Assembly (NCBI GenBank): GCA_013397935.1
Contig: VZRN01011464.1
Coordinates: 1,782,244-1,846,243 of the forward strand
Source: Dasyornis broadbenti
Lineage: Eukaryota; Chordata; Aves; Passeriformes; Dasyornithidae
Length of the DNA stretch: 64,000 nucleotides
Reading direction: 5' to 3'
In this document: positions 38,901 through 53,900 of the stretch, piece after piece
Layout: each line of letters opens with the position of its first letter
How positions within the stretch are numbered: position 1 is the first letter of the stretch
Program-made: the position numbers and the translations under genes
Notes under the pieces: generated by a model
Seen by the model: only the letters and a program-made list of their open reading frames with translations
Database searches by the model: none
Told to the model about the DNA's origin: nothing

Positions 38901-41900
38901 TGAGACTTCAAAAAATTATTGCAGTTCTGTACATAGCAGAGAACAGCTTTAAGTTTTTAGGAACATACAAGATGGGAGAAAATATTTGAAGTATTGAAGG
39001 TAACAGACCAAAATTATCACTGCTGATTTCTTCTTGATTTCATCAGTGAAGAGTTAGCTCCATTACTTCTAAGGAATTCAGGGAATGAGTGTGAAGCTAT
39101 CACTGTGATGGTGACTTTCATCATCAATCCGCTTTAAGTGAGAGCAAACCATGATAATGACATGAACAATGTTGTACCACAAAATGCAGTTGTTTTGATA
39201 GTATCTCTTGGAAAAAACATAAAAATTGGACAGTGATCTTTATATTTAAAGATATAAAATATACAATTATATACTACTTTTTATCAAAAAGGAGAAACCA
39301 AACTAACTAGTTTAGAAATGCCTTTCCAAAAAAACCCCTTTTAATCCTCAATCCAGAGGTGGGGAAAGTATTCTTTGTTAGTTTTATGCGTTTAGTAGAA
39401 TTTGGAAAAAGTTTTAATTCCTTTTATCAGTGTACTGCTATATATCTGGCTTTTTTCCTCTGATGCTAAGTGTAAGAGTATAGGCGTGGGTATTGATTTT
39501 TTGGGGGGAGCAACTTTTTGCAAGTATCTCTCAGCAGTTTTAGTTGAACATTTACAAAATCAAAATCTCTGAAAATAGTAAGATGGCTAATATGCAGACT
39601 GATTGCAGGTTTTCAGTTTCCTTCTATTATTTGAGTTAAAATCCTAATACTTTCCTCTTTTCAATGAACAGCAGGATTAAGACTTGATACATGTATTCTA
39701 ACATGGAGGCAAGGCACTTAGCTTGCTGGTATCCTGGAAGTGAGGGCCTTCTAAAGTGTAATCAAACACAGAGTGTGCCAACTGGATGTTGGAATTTGCA
39801 GGTTAATTAGGGAATAAAAAAGTAATTCATGGGAATATTAGTAATCTCAACAAATATGAATGCTGAAGTGATTTTGAAATGATCTCTGCGTACTTTGTGT
39901 AGTGTCACTTGACTGCAAGTGCCAAAAGCTACAAGAAAGGTAAATCTGAAAGGCCTTTCTCTTTTTTTAATATGTGTTCACATTCCACTTAATGTCATCT
40001 GTGTGTAAAATTTGTTTTATGATGTGCTACGAAGTGAGCAAGAACAAACAGTTTGTAGCTTCTCTGTAGTGTCCCCTTACCAGAAGTAAGAGGCATTCTG
40101 AAGTAGGTATCAGGAACACCAGGAAACTCCATAGCTCAAAAAAGTAATATATTGCAATGTACCTTAGAGCAAGTTCTTTGGCACGATTTTGTATTTTCGT
40201 AGTAACCAGTGAGCAAATATGTGGTGAAATTTTCCTTTCAAACCCAATGTACTCACATGACAGTGTAAATCTGGAGACACTCCAGTCTCTGCAATACAGT
40301 GCTCTGAAAACATCATGAGATCTGAAATATGCTCTCTGAGTCACCTTTGTGTTCATTTGATTGTTAGATTGTATTATTGGGTTAATGGTGGGGAGAATAT
40401 GAAATATGCTGTTCTGAGGAAGGCTGTTTTCTGTTGCTGCAGATACAAAGAATGAACACCAGAATGGTTCGTCCAGAGATGTGGGAGATGCTGCTTTTGC
40501 ACTTACAGTAAAAGTCATTAAAAGCCAGTGTCTGTTGGAGGGAACTCACTCATTGGTGCTTAATGCTTTAAACAGGGTATGGTTAAAGCTTTATTCTGAT
40601 ATATTTTGTCATTTTACACTTGCAACAGTGAATCATTTGTTAGTTTTAGTTCTACAGTGATTTTCCTATTGATTTGATGGAATAAATCTTGACTCAGGAG
40701 CTTTGTTAATCTTTTAGGGTTTCTACTTACTTTCTTTTCTGGAATGTATTAGATGATTCTTTATACAGTAACTCCAAAGGATATTTATTTTTAAAAAGCT
40801 AAATTTTTTTTCAAGAATGCAGTTTACTTGTATTTTCTTTTTTTTTAAACAGGCTAGTGTATACATGAAAAGTGTCCTCATGCCTTCACCTCACCTATAC
40901 ATAGAACTGAGTTGTCCACTCAGTTGTCTCCGTTCTTTTCACTGCTCAACTTTTTCCAGCCCCTGTAAAAGAGAATGATCATAGTGCCTTGAAGGAGAAG
41001 CTGAAAAAAGAAAAACTGAAGCAGACTCAGTCTATGCAAAGGAAACACTGGGAACTTTGCACAAGAAATTAACCTTAAGTCGTAGTGATCAGAAAGGTTT
41101 AATTTCATGGCCTTCAGAAGAAGCCAATCTCTACAAGGTTTTCAAGGTTCACATGATCACAATGTAGCAATTCTTAATTTTTTAGAAGCCTCTCCCAGGA
41201 ATGTTAAGCTTGCCAAACAGATTCAGTCAAGGAAATGTGTGTCTCTTACATTTATTGCAGAAGTCAGAGCATGTAATGTATCAGTGAAACAGTTCTAGAT
41301 TGTCTAAAGGACATCTTGACCTGAAGATATCAGATATAGGAGTTAACAAATGAGGTAAAATAATTTTTACTTCAGAAGGTCTTCAGTATTTTGTGATCAT
41401 CCTGATTGCATTTTCCAATGCAGCTGGTTTGTGGTTTGGGGCACTACAGTATCAGCCAGAAGGGCTAAAAATTGACACATTTAATTAAAAACTAGAGACA
41501 GAATAAGGAGGAAGGTGGGCATGACTCCACTGAAAGAATTTTGCAGATTTTCAAGTCAAAAATGTGATGGCTGTGACACTCCGTGACACTCTCAGATCTA
41601 GGCTTCCTCTAGGTTTCCTCCATCTAAAAGTGTGGGAAAATTGGAAAAAAATTATCACGAATAACCTGTTGAATTTCTAAATAACTGAACAAAAATTTTA
41701 AAATCTTAATGAGGTGTGGTAATAGGTATGTTGCTTCATATCTTTTTGTTTTCATATTCTTTCAGTTGCCAGCATGTTCATCACTTGTTCCAGTTCTCAA
41801 AAAAAAAAAAAAAGCAAAAAAAAAAACCCCACAATTTTTTTTTCTTTTTAACCACAAACGTAGTGCATTTTCTCCCTCTGCTTCTTGATCTAGAAAAAGA

Positions 41901-44900
41901 GTATAAACTTATCAACAAAAATTTGAGGAAAAAAAATCCAATTCTTCATCAGAAAATTAGTTATGGAATATTTTCAGAATCAGAGGTGAAAACTTGGGGA
42001 AGTTACGAGCAGCTAAAACTCATGGTTGATAAGGAAATCTTTTTGAAATTGTGATTGTTATTGCACATTGTCACAACAGCTGTAATTTTACATACTGAAG
42101 AACAACACTGACTTCTTGTTGCAGAACAGCTTTAAGAACAAGCAACTCTTCTGTTGCCATTGTAAGCAGAACAATCTCAATCTGATTTACCTTCCTTTCT
42201 CCATTAGTTTATTGGAAATCCTAGCATTCAGAAGTGTGGATTAAAACTTCTTGGTTCTGTAGCTGAGTGCACTGGTGCACTAGAAATTTTAACCCAGCAA
42301 GGAGCTACTGACACTGTGCTTCACACCCTACAGATGTATCCAGATGAACAAGGTAGGGAAGGTGTTTTGTCAGTAGAATGAGAATGACATGGAAGGAGGG
42401 TCTGTAACAGATCTATTGCTCTCTTTAGTGCTGGATGTGATGTACATTGCATGGCAAGAAAAGGCTGCAGTGCTGCATAGTCCTCAGAGTCACACATGTT
42501 GTAGTTATGCCTGGCCCTGTAATAGCTCGTGCAAATAACTTTCTGGAATGTTACTACAAGACTACTTAAATCGTGGGTTTATTCCAGTCAGAATGTCTGA
42601 ATTATCAATGTCTGAACAATATTTATTTTTCTTCTAGACATACAGTTTTTGGGTTTGAGTCTTCTACGCTCTTTGATTACAAGAAAGAGTTTGTGTATTG
42701 CAACTATGCATGTCCTGTCTGCAGTTCTGGTTTCTACTCTGCGACGATTTAAAGAAGTCACTGAAATCCAGATGCATGTATGTGTCATTTCTGTGTACAA
42801 AGATGAAAACAAAACTCAGAACCTTAGAAAATAATTTTAATGCAGTTATATTTGAAGTATAAATCCTTATTTTACTTACTTCATTTTGGTTTTATTGAAA
42901 TTACTAGATTATTATAAACCTTTGAAATTAAACTGAGACATTTATCATAGAGGTGGTTTCCTTGGAGACATATGAATATGCCAGTCCAGAATATGTAAGC
43001 ATAGGTTAAGTGTTTATCTAAAACTTCTGAGATCTACAAACTAGAACAAATTTCTCAGTCATGATCCATTGTTCTCTCAATCTGTAACCATTTCTTGAAG
43101 TAACCGTCATTTATAGCATTTATTGCCCTTCTTTGAGAAGTCATAGAAGATAACTTGGTTCCCAACGTTGTTGCCAGGAATAAACTTAGTGTAGGAATGC
43201 TGTATTTAAGAAAGGATATTACTGGAATACTATCAGACTTTGGACCCACATCTGGATATGGAAGGAGAGTTCTTTGTAAACACACATTTAGTCCTTGTGT
43301 GAAAGTTTCCTCTGCTTTAGAAGTTTTCCCTGTTAGTTACCAGTTTCATTTTTCTAGTGGAATAGACCTTGCCTGTGACACCAGTTTTCTGTGAGAAAAG
43401 AATATGCTTCTGTGTATTTTTATATTTCTCTTTCAGATGAATATGAAAATATCACACATACAGCCTCCCTTCTTTGCTGCTGTTTTTCCCCTAACCTTTC
43501 CACATTTATCTTAGCAACCAATGTAGAGAGAAATAAAAATAGTGTGCTGGAATAAAGAAGTTACTCTAAGTGATTTAGTTTCAATTAGGTTTGGACAAAG
43601 GGTCGATAATTTCCCCAGTTCACCCTTCTAGGTAAACTTTACTTGCAGAATCATGGGGTAATGTTGTGCTTCTTCTTAGTTTTCAGACACACCTGGTAAT
43701 TTTTCATTTAGTCTATGTGTTCTTTTCAAATTCAGGGATTACAGAGCAACACGCTGGAACAGGGGACGTATCTTCATTCCTTATGCTTAGAAGGAGATTG
43801 TTTCCTCTTTACATTTTCAGGACATCACAAGTACATTTGTCACTACCAGGCAGGGTGTTGTCAGATATTATGGTGCATATTTGACTTTTCAAAGTATCAG
43901 TTAATATATGTTAAAGTGAGTCAGCTAAACAAGCATGAAACTACACCTATATAAACACAGAGACCCCTGCTATTTTTGCCTTCTCTCCCAAATTTCTCGT
44001 ATTTGTGAACTATTGCATGTTTAAAAGTAAGACAGAAAAATTAAAGCATGAATCTTCTGGTTGAAATTTTATTTTGTTGCATGACCTGTTTAAAAGTGAT
44101 GCTTTTTAACACTGAACTTCTTTCGATGTTCTCATTGTGTTCTTAGGGATTTCATGCAATCTTGGCAATTCTTGGTTTGTCACCTTGTTTTGCAAAGCTG
44201 CTCATAAATGAATCATTTGACACAGTCATTTTCTACCAGATGTCTACGTGTTTCACTGACCAGCGAGATCGACAGGTATCTTCTTTCTGACAATACCACA
44301 GATCAAAAATGTTGGTGATTTTTTTGTCCTAACTTTTGTTGTATGTCTTCCCATTCAGTTTCAAAGCCTGTGTTGTAAATGTTTTGCTAAAATAGCTGAA
44401 AATGATGATTTAAAAAATATGATGCTGGAAAAAGCATGTATGGAGTGCAATAGTATTATGGCTGAATGTTTACTTCTACTGGGAGCTGATATTAATAAGA
44501 AGACAAAGACAAACTCTTTGATCTATCAGGTAATATGCAGAAATATGTAAATAATTTTATTGCTTAAAAAATTGTGCTTTTGGGTTCCTTCTATTGTCAT
44601 GTAAATATTTATTTGGCAGAACACAGAGAACTGAGAGGCTGCTCCCACATGCCCATAAGTGCTTCTTGCTTAATGTGGTTACCTTTAAATTACTTATTTT
44701 TTTTTAAGTGATGTGCAGAAGAACTTCTTTATTTTGGATCAGTGTCAAAGTTTTAAACAGTCTGAGAGAACCCCACCAATACTGCCAGATGACTTAGGCA
44801 GGCATATGCTCCAAGGAGTAAGGAACTGCATAATTGAGAAAGAGACACAATTCTTAAAATAAAGTCAATCTGTGTTTGAGACAAGCCTCTTATTGCAGTC

Positions 44901-47900
44901 TGAGCTGTTGTTTGAATGCTTCACATTCTTGGTTTGTTTTACTTGCTTTTCTCTGTTAGGTTTGTGAGAAAGGAAATAATCCTAAATTGGTGGAATTGCT
45001 ATTAGCCAATGGTGCTCGAGAGCAGGATGTCCGAAGTGCTTTGACCATCAGTATAAAGAGAGGAGATAGCCAAATCATCAGCTTGCTCTTGAAGAAGCTT
45101 AGCCTTGATGTCACCAACAGCAGTATATGTCTTGGAGGATTTGGTTTTGGCAGACTAGAACCTTCCTGGCTCCTTCCTTTATTCCCAGATAAACTTATTC
45201 AAACAAGAAAACAAAGTGAGTATATGTAGAAATTGCTATACAAAATGTGTCAATGTCTTTTGATGGTACTATGAAAGTGTTTTAGATGAAGACTTTCAGC
45301 TGAGGATCTCTTCATAGCATTCATCTGGCTATAGAAAGTTTGGCAAACCTTGACAATAAATCAAGTTATTTCTGTTCTGTTTTTAAAGCTAGTTTGATTT
45401 CTTGGAGATTATTTTATCTTTTTCATTTCTTGTACATACAGGTGCAGGTTCTGCACTGGCAAGGATGGTACTCAAATTCCAAATGAAGAATATTTCAGAG
45501 GATAGATCAAGATCCTCATCTGATCCAAACTTCTTTGAAGATGGAGTGGATAGAAACTGTGATTGGAATTTCATACCTGACCCATTGGTGGACAGTATTT
45601 TTCCTTTGAGTGATGATATTGATAGTGAAGGTAATGGTGTTTTTTCTTTTTTGCTTTTTATAATCCCAATCTAATGTACTAGGGCTAGACTATAGCCATA
45701 AATCAGTTGTTTATTTCTATTTGAGATATAACTCCTCCCATGAAGAAAAAACTGCTATCTAAAATTTTGTTTGGGGTAACATTGGAAAATAGTTTGTGGT
45801 GAGTATGTGCTTCATCTACGAAACTAAGACCTTGAAGAATTTTATTCAGTTATACCATGAAAATTAATTAATCATGCAATTTTTTTGTAGAGAGAAAGAG
45901 TGGGATTCATGCAATCAAATTTAGACTTTGACTGTTTTTCTGTCTATTTTTGAGCTGCTTTTATAGTCTATGATGACAAGCAAGAGCTTCAAGATTCCAG
46001 TTTGTCTCATCATGAAGTCAGGTGTATTTTGATCTAGAAACTACTCTCTTCCATGGGTTGTCTGTAAATAAAGTTCATACAGCCAGATCTGCTATAGAGA
46101 ACTATGTTATTAGCAAATAAAGTAGGTGAAACAAGCCCTATCCCAAAGAACTAATTGATCAGAAAGTGTAAGTAACAGGTTTATGTTCAGCCCAACATCA
46201 TTCTTTGTAACCAGGATGTCTGAGTGCCTTTAACTTATAGAAGGACAGCATTTCTGTCTATAATATCAGCAACTTAATAAGAGTAAGTAGCCTTAATTTG
46301 TAACCTGCCTTCATTGTTGTTGAAAGGTTGCTCTTGTTTTAGAATAGTTGGTTACTTAAAATCATCACAGATGAAGAATTTGAATTTTGAAATCAGAGAA
46401 TCCTAAGGAAGTTTTTGATTCTGTTTTGTTCTTTTCCTTATATCATTCAGCACCACTTTTCATTTCTGTAGGTGTATTTACCATGTAGAAAAGTTGTTAT
46501 CATAAAAAAATGTAGGAGTGATTTTAGGAGTTTTAAAAGTAGCTTTGAGAAGAGGGACATCAAATGTCTCCAGATAATGACATCAAATGATTCCTAAATC
46601 ACCAAATCCAGAGTGGCATTTGATGTTTCTTTCTTAATAAATGTGGGAGTGCAAATTTTTCTATTGAAATACAACCCTTTTCTATTTTATAAAGTTATTT
46701 ACACTGAAGTAACAGAAAGATGTGTTATGAAATATGTATAATAATCCCAACCCAATGGAAATTTTAAATCATAAATCATCAGTGCATGTCTTGCAATCAC
46801 CTGCAGGCCCTACTTGAAGAATGTCAGGTTAGTATGGCCCCTCTGCTCTAAAACACAATGACAACATTCTTGGCCTATTGCACACATAATTGACCAGTGA
46901 GATCCTGCCTGTATTGGTGCTTTTGAAATTCATCTCTCCTTTGTATGGCAGCATGTATATTACAGTTGAATTCTGAACCTCATCTTTAAATACATTTTCT
47001 TACCTATTTCTGCTCCTGTGTTCAAGGAAGTGAAGGTTCACTTTTTACAAAAAAGAAGTCCAATTCCATTGCAGTTGCTGATTTGTATTGTAGAGAAATG
47101 GCGTGTCAAAGAGGTTCTCCTACTTTGCTGCGACATTCCTACTCTGTGGTAAGTAGATCCTTGCTCATTCCAGGCTTTTAAGTGCATCTGCATTGCCTAC
47201 TCCAAAATTGTTAATAATCAGTTGTTAGGAAAAGTCATGTAATCATATGGGCTTTGTCTTACTGTTTCCATTCAGTGTTTCCTTCTATTGTGGTACACTT
47301 TACAGATGAGTTTATGTCAGTAGAAATTTGTGATCACTAAAAAGTAGACACCCTTTTGAATTGTTCACATTTCAAGTCTGGTGTTTAAATGGAAATACAG
47401 GGATCATGGGCCCATTCACAAAGACTTCCCATTAGTGAAGCTGCTCTTCAGCGACAATCAATGGAGAGATACCAACTCCCTAAGAAGACATAAGAGAACA
47501 AATTGCTGGAATTGAAGTCAGGTTCCTTTGAAAGGAGCTTGACTCTTTCTGTGGACTGTAAAGGGAAACTGGAGAGACTGTTTTTCCTAGAGAAAGTTAT
47601 GTTTTGTAATATCCTGCTCCATCCTATTACGCCACCCTAGTGAAAGTCATTCTAGGTAGCCAAAAATCCACTACTTCCATTACACTTCAAATCTACCATG
47701 CTTTCATATTGCATGGATCAATATGTTTCATGAAGATGTGACCTATTGACCTATTTTGAGTTCAAGGATACGATTTCTTTGTGTTCTCCCTATACGCTTT
47801 GATAAAAAGAAATCACAATAAAAAGAGATTGACTGAATTTGGATCATTTTGGAACATGCACATGTTCCTAAATGCTTTTTCTGTTGGGTTTTGCAGGGAC

Positions 47901-50900
47901 CTGGCTCAGATTATGAACCATTAATGAAACAGAGACGAAAATTCTTGCTCTCAGATGAATCTCCCAGTAAGTAAACTATACAATTTAAGGTATATAACAG
48001 ATTTTTCACCCTTAATGCTTTCACAAGCATAGCTTGCAAAGATTTAAGACAGATTATATATTTGTTTAAGAGGAGGATACATTCTGGAAATACTACAGTG
48101 GAGTACAAGTAACGCATATATAGGGATTTTTATTTTCTGGGCTCCACAAATAATTTATGTAGGCAATGGAATTTCATGACTGCCTTTATTAGCTTTCAAA
48201 AGCTCCTTCTGTTGTGCTGTATGTAAGCATCCATCTCTTCCCCTTCCCTACTGTCTTATAAATTTCTGTCTTAATAGAATTCTTCATGGATTTGGATGTT
48301 AACCAACAGCCAAACATTCACTCTCTTCTGCATCTTTAGATCCCAAGCTGATTGATCACAATTTTACCTAAATGATAAATGAAATCATAATATTTTCACA
48401 TTTTTGTTTTAATAGAAAGCATCTCGAAATTATCATCACATATGAGACCATCAGACAGTCTTTCTTCATTGATATCAGACAAAGAATATATTAAATCACT
48501 AGACTTGTCATCAAATGAGCTGGAGAGCATTGATGCCATCAGCCAGAATAGCTGCTTAACTAGTCATCTGGAACACCTTGAGAAACTGGAGCTCCACCAG
48601 AATGCTCTTACAAACATTCCAGAACAACTTTGTGAAGTAATTCTGCATAATTTTATGTAATACACCTTGAAAGTAGATGAAATAAATTGTTACTTTCTGA
48701 TAATGTAATCCATACGTATTGTAATAATTTATCCATAGCAATATTACTCAAGAATATGGGTGTATATTTTTGCATGCTTCACTCAATTTTCATTCAGTAG
48801 ATTCACGTTCATTAGAAATAAAAGTATTTTAATGGAACTATTTTAAGTCCTTTACTGCAGAGAACTGCATTAAGATGTGTGATATTAAGTAGCATAATAA
48901 TGGAAATGGAGCTGGGAACTGCGGGCATTTAATGAAATGGAGTTAATTCTTTTTGAATAATGCCCTATACTTTATTTTGTAATAGAAATATTATAGATTA
49001 CATTGATATGATTGTTATTTGCTGCTGTATTTCCTTGTGAGTGAAATATAAATAAATTAATAAATTATGTTAAAACATAAATTATAAACATATAAATTCA
49101 TATTTTATTTTAACCTATAAAAAATTAATTATCCTTTTCTTTCAGACCTTGAAATGCTTGACTTACTTGGATTTGCACAGTAACCGATTTACTTCTTTCC
49201 CGAGTTACTTACTGAAAATGAATTGTATTGCAAATCTTGATATCTCTCGAAATGACATTGGACCTTCCTTTGCTTTGGATCCATGCCTCAGATGTCCAAC
49301 TCTAAAGCAACTTAACCTTTCATACAATCAGCTGGTGTGCATTCCCGAATTTCTTACAAGTGTTGCTGAAAATCTGGAACAGCTCTTGCTGGAAGGGTGA
49401 GTACCATGAGTATATGGGCTGTAGCATAAAAAACATAACAGGAAATAATAGATTTGTCATGCAGAATGATGACTTATAGCATGGAAAGGATTGTTTAGTC
49501 ACCAATGGAACATGACATTGTCTTCTAAATGTGTAAATTGCTACAGTTTTCACTGTTGTATTGCAAAGTACAAGACTTGAAAATGTCTTTGGGGCTGGAT
49601 AGAATCTAATAACATTGCTGTTCCAGTAATAAACTAAATATGTTGTAGTTCAGTATCTCTCTGCTACTGTACTATTAATCCATAGGGCTGTGTAGTCTGA
49701 TATATTCAATCAGGTTTTATGTATACACAATCCAGTTTCCGCTGCATTTCATATGCACAAGAGCTTTTCTGGAAGTAGTATTAATGGAATTTTAGGTATT
49801 GGTAGGGATATGTTTTAAATGACAGAAATATAGAATGTATGTAGCTTTTTGTTTGCCAGCACTTATTATTGTTTTTCTTAGTGAGATAATTCATACCTAT
49901 ATGGAATTCTTAAGAATACAATTAGTGATAGCTCTGTAAACTGCAGGGACTGTCTCATTCATTTCCTACAGTTCATGCTAAATAAGATGGTGAACTTTGT
50001 TAGTAATACTATCCTGGCAAAACAGTGCTGCATGGACCTTTTATCCCTGTATTTTCAGGATCTTTGTCTCTTCCTCTTTCTGATGTTCTTCTCCCCAGAA
50101 TACATTGTTAGTAAAATTATATACTCATCCTGAATTGCATTCCATATATGGAATCCTTTTTAAAAAAAATTTTAGGTTGATAGTAATTCTGTAAATATGA
50201 TCCTGCAAACGCATATCTTTAGTACACAGAACCCTTCACGAATGCAACAATCCTTTGTGTGGGATTGAGCTCCAGTATGTAATCAGAAAATTAAACCTTG
50301 CAATACATTTTGACATTTGCTCTCCATATTAATTAAACTGATCTTAATATCAGTCATGTTATTCCATGTTGCCTCATGTACTAGTGTTTTTGGTGACTGG
50401 TCAGTCTTTGTATAGTTAAAGTCTTCTTCCTGTTTTACTGGTGTAAGGATGACATTGTCAGATCAACACTTTGCTTTTATCTTTTACCTATTAGTTTCTA
50501 AATAAAACATGGATTATCTTTTTTCTTGTTATTATCATAGAAACAAAATTTCATGCTTATGTCCACCCCTATGCTTGAAAGAACTGAAAATTTTAAACAT
50601 CAGTAAGAACAGTATTTCATCCCTTGCTGAGAATGTCTTCATGCGCTGTACAAAACTGGAGCAATTCAATGCCAGGATGAATGTTCTTGGTAAGTATCTG
50701 TGAAAATAGGATTGACCTTCTAGAAACTATTCCAAGTCACAAAATTTCTCTGCCACCAGCATTTGGAGACTTGGAAGAACAGAAAAGAGTAATACCACAT
50801 GTACTTGTCCTTGTTTATAGAATTTCCTAAGCGTCAGCTTTTAGCACTGAAGGATAGAGTAAGCCTCCAGTCATCTGGAAGTTAGCTGATCTGACTCAGC

Positions 50901-53900
50901 TAAACTCATCTTGTTTTTACAGTTGTAGTGGATGCTGTAAAAGTGATTGTGTGTACATGAGATTGTACATACTGTTGAGGAAGGTTCAAGGCAGAGGAAA
51001 TAATTAAGATTTAGCTTGCAAATCTGCTACTAATACAGGTTTAATACTGTACTGAGTTACATAGATGCATCCTGGCTTGTACCAGAAATAGTGTGGCCAG
51101 CAGGACGAGGGCACTGATTGTCCCACTGTACTGGGCACTGGTGAGGCCACATCTTGAAACCTGTGTTCAGTTTTGGGCCCCTCACTGTAAGAAGGACATT
51201 GAGGGGCTGGAGCATATCCAGAGAAGGGAACAGAGCTGGTGATGGTTCTGGAACACAAGTCTGATGAGGAACAGCTCAGGGAGTTGGGGGTGTTCGGCCT
51301 GGAGAAAAGGAGGCTCAGGGGGAGACTTTAGCACTCTCAAAACTGCAGGAAAGGAGGTTGTAGCCAGCTGGGGGTCAGTCTCTTCTCCCAAGGAGCAGGC
51401 AATAGCATAAGAGAAAATGGCCTCAAGTTGTGTCTGAGGAGGTTTAGGTTGGGTATTAGGGTAAATTTCTTTGCTGAAATTTATCTCAATTGAAAGGGTT
51501 GTCAATCACTAGAACAGGCTGCACAGAGAAGTGGTTAAGTCACCGTCTCTGGAGGTATTTAAAAGACATATAAATGTGGCCTTTAGGCCTTAAGTGGTGG
51601 ACTCAGCAGTGCAGGTTTAATGGTTGTGCAAAATGGTCTTAGAGGTCTTTTCCAACCTAAACAATTCTATGATTAAATATTTAGCACACTATATCCAGCA
51701 TTATCTTCAGAATAAGAGAGAATGTTTGGTTCAGTTGCCTGAATGCAAGTGTCATTTGAGAGGCCCTGGATTATCCCCCTTGGCTTACAGCTTCTGGGGC
51801 AGAAAAAGCAGGTCTTCCCTAGCTTCTGTGTTTTATCTTTAAACCTTGGGGAGACAGCCCAGGTAGCACAGGGCAGATCCCCTTCTCTAGAACCCAGTGT
51901 TAAGGAACTGAATTGAGTTCATCAGAGTGTGTGTCAGTGACTTGGCAGAGGTGTCCAAATTACTTTATCTATGCAAATTACAAATTATATAAATTAGATT
52001 TTCAGTGATACTGTGAGATTTCTTAAGTTAGTATTAGAATTTATTCTTTCTTCAAGACATAAAATCTGCCATTTTGAAATTATTGTCGCATTATTTCAGA
52101 AGGTGACTCTTAGAACTGCATTAAACACAGCGGAACCATTAGACTCATTTTTATGTGAATAAGACCCAACAAATCCTGGGTCACATGGGAATCTTGTGTA
52201 CACTGTCAGTACAGTAAAGTGTAAGTAAGATTATTTTGGTGTTTAATGCCACTAGGAGATGAAGGATAACAATGTATAATTTGTTAAAAGCCAATATATT
52301 AATTCATTTTGGGAGTTTAGTTTTAAATAAGCTTTCAAAAAAAAAGGATTTGAATTCTGCCTTTGTTAGCTGGTACCTTTGTATGAAAATGATAGGCTGA
52401 CATTTTAGTCTGTCTAAACTCCAGTCTTAAAAATAATTTAAACCATTCTTTAAAATAATAGAATTTATCTCTTTTTCTGCTCTAGAAAAAATACCTGACT
52501 TGTCATCCAGCATAACAAGTTTAAAATTATCCCAAAATTGTTTTATTAATGTTCCAGAAGCAATTCTTCTTCTGCCACAGTAAGTTGTTCTTTTTTTTAT
52601 TGAAGTTAATGTCAAGTTCTTGATAAAGAAAATCTGATGACAGAATTGTTGTTAAGCAGAAAATTCTGCATGTTTCACTGATTTTCAGGGAATCCTCACT
52701 AACTATTCTGGTTAAATCCAGAACTTTTAAGTCTAGTAGCTTTTAACTGAAGACAAATTAGTCACATTTTCTTCATGATTTTGAGAAATTCTCTTCCTGG
52801 GATTCAAAGCACTATTGTTGAAAATATATTCCTTGACAGTTGAAGCTGACAATTCTTGCTGAGAATACTAGAAGTAATCTCATATTTCCTTGGAAAAAAC
52901 AATAAAAATATATTCGCAATTTTTCTTTTTTGAATTCTGCAGACTTTTGCATAAAGCTACTGAGATCAGTTTTCACTTCCCAAATAACACAAGATATTTA
53001 TTCTCCAAGAAAAACTCTTCCTCTAGAAGGAATTGTGATAAAGATTCCTTTATGTGAATATTTATTTTGCTATACCTTCAAAACATTACTCATGTGAAAA
53101 TTGGACTTCTGCTTTTTTTATAGAAGTTGCTTAACTAGAATCAGATTGTAGAGGGAATGCTTGAAAGGGTGATCCAGTAGGTGTGAGGAGATGTGAGTGC
53201 TGATGGCACCATAAAGAGGAAAGAGCCACTTATTTGGGAACTTACATTAATGAAATTTTCATAGAGTATGTCATTATTAACGTGATATTGCACAATTTCA
53301 GCATGTTCGTAGCAGCAGATTTAATGGATGTGTTGAAAAAAGTGCAGTTTTCAGGTTCTACATCTCCCAGCTCAGACAAGTCAAGAAGGTGTTGCATGCA
53401 TTTTTGTGTACTTCATGTTCCATAGTAACATAAACAGTGTATTGATTTTGGTGAACTATGTTATTTTTGCATATACATATATTTGCAAGCATATCTATTT
53501 CTATTTGGATCTCAGTCAGAAAACCATCTCTTCTGATAGCTAATCCACTTATTTATTAAAAAATAATACAGGCCCAGCTCCAGCTAATCTGGGTTTTATT
53601 TTTTCATTTGCTAACTTCTCTCTTTTTAATTTTCATATTTTTAGTTTGCGTTCAGTAGATTTAAGCCAAAACAAGATTGTAAGTCTGCCTGGACCGATGC
53701 ACTGGAAATCATTAAATTTAAGGGAGCTGTTATTTAATCATAATCAAATAGATGTCTTGGATTTGAGTGAAAAGGCATGTGTATGGTCTAGGCTAGAAAA
53801 GCTACACCTATCCCACAACAAGTTAAAGGAGGTAAGGTGTAAGATTGTACCTAAAGAAAATTAAATTGCTTTTCAATTAAATACAATTTTTCAATGTTCA

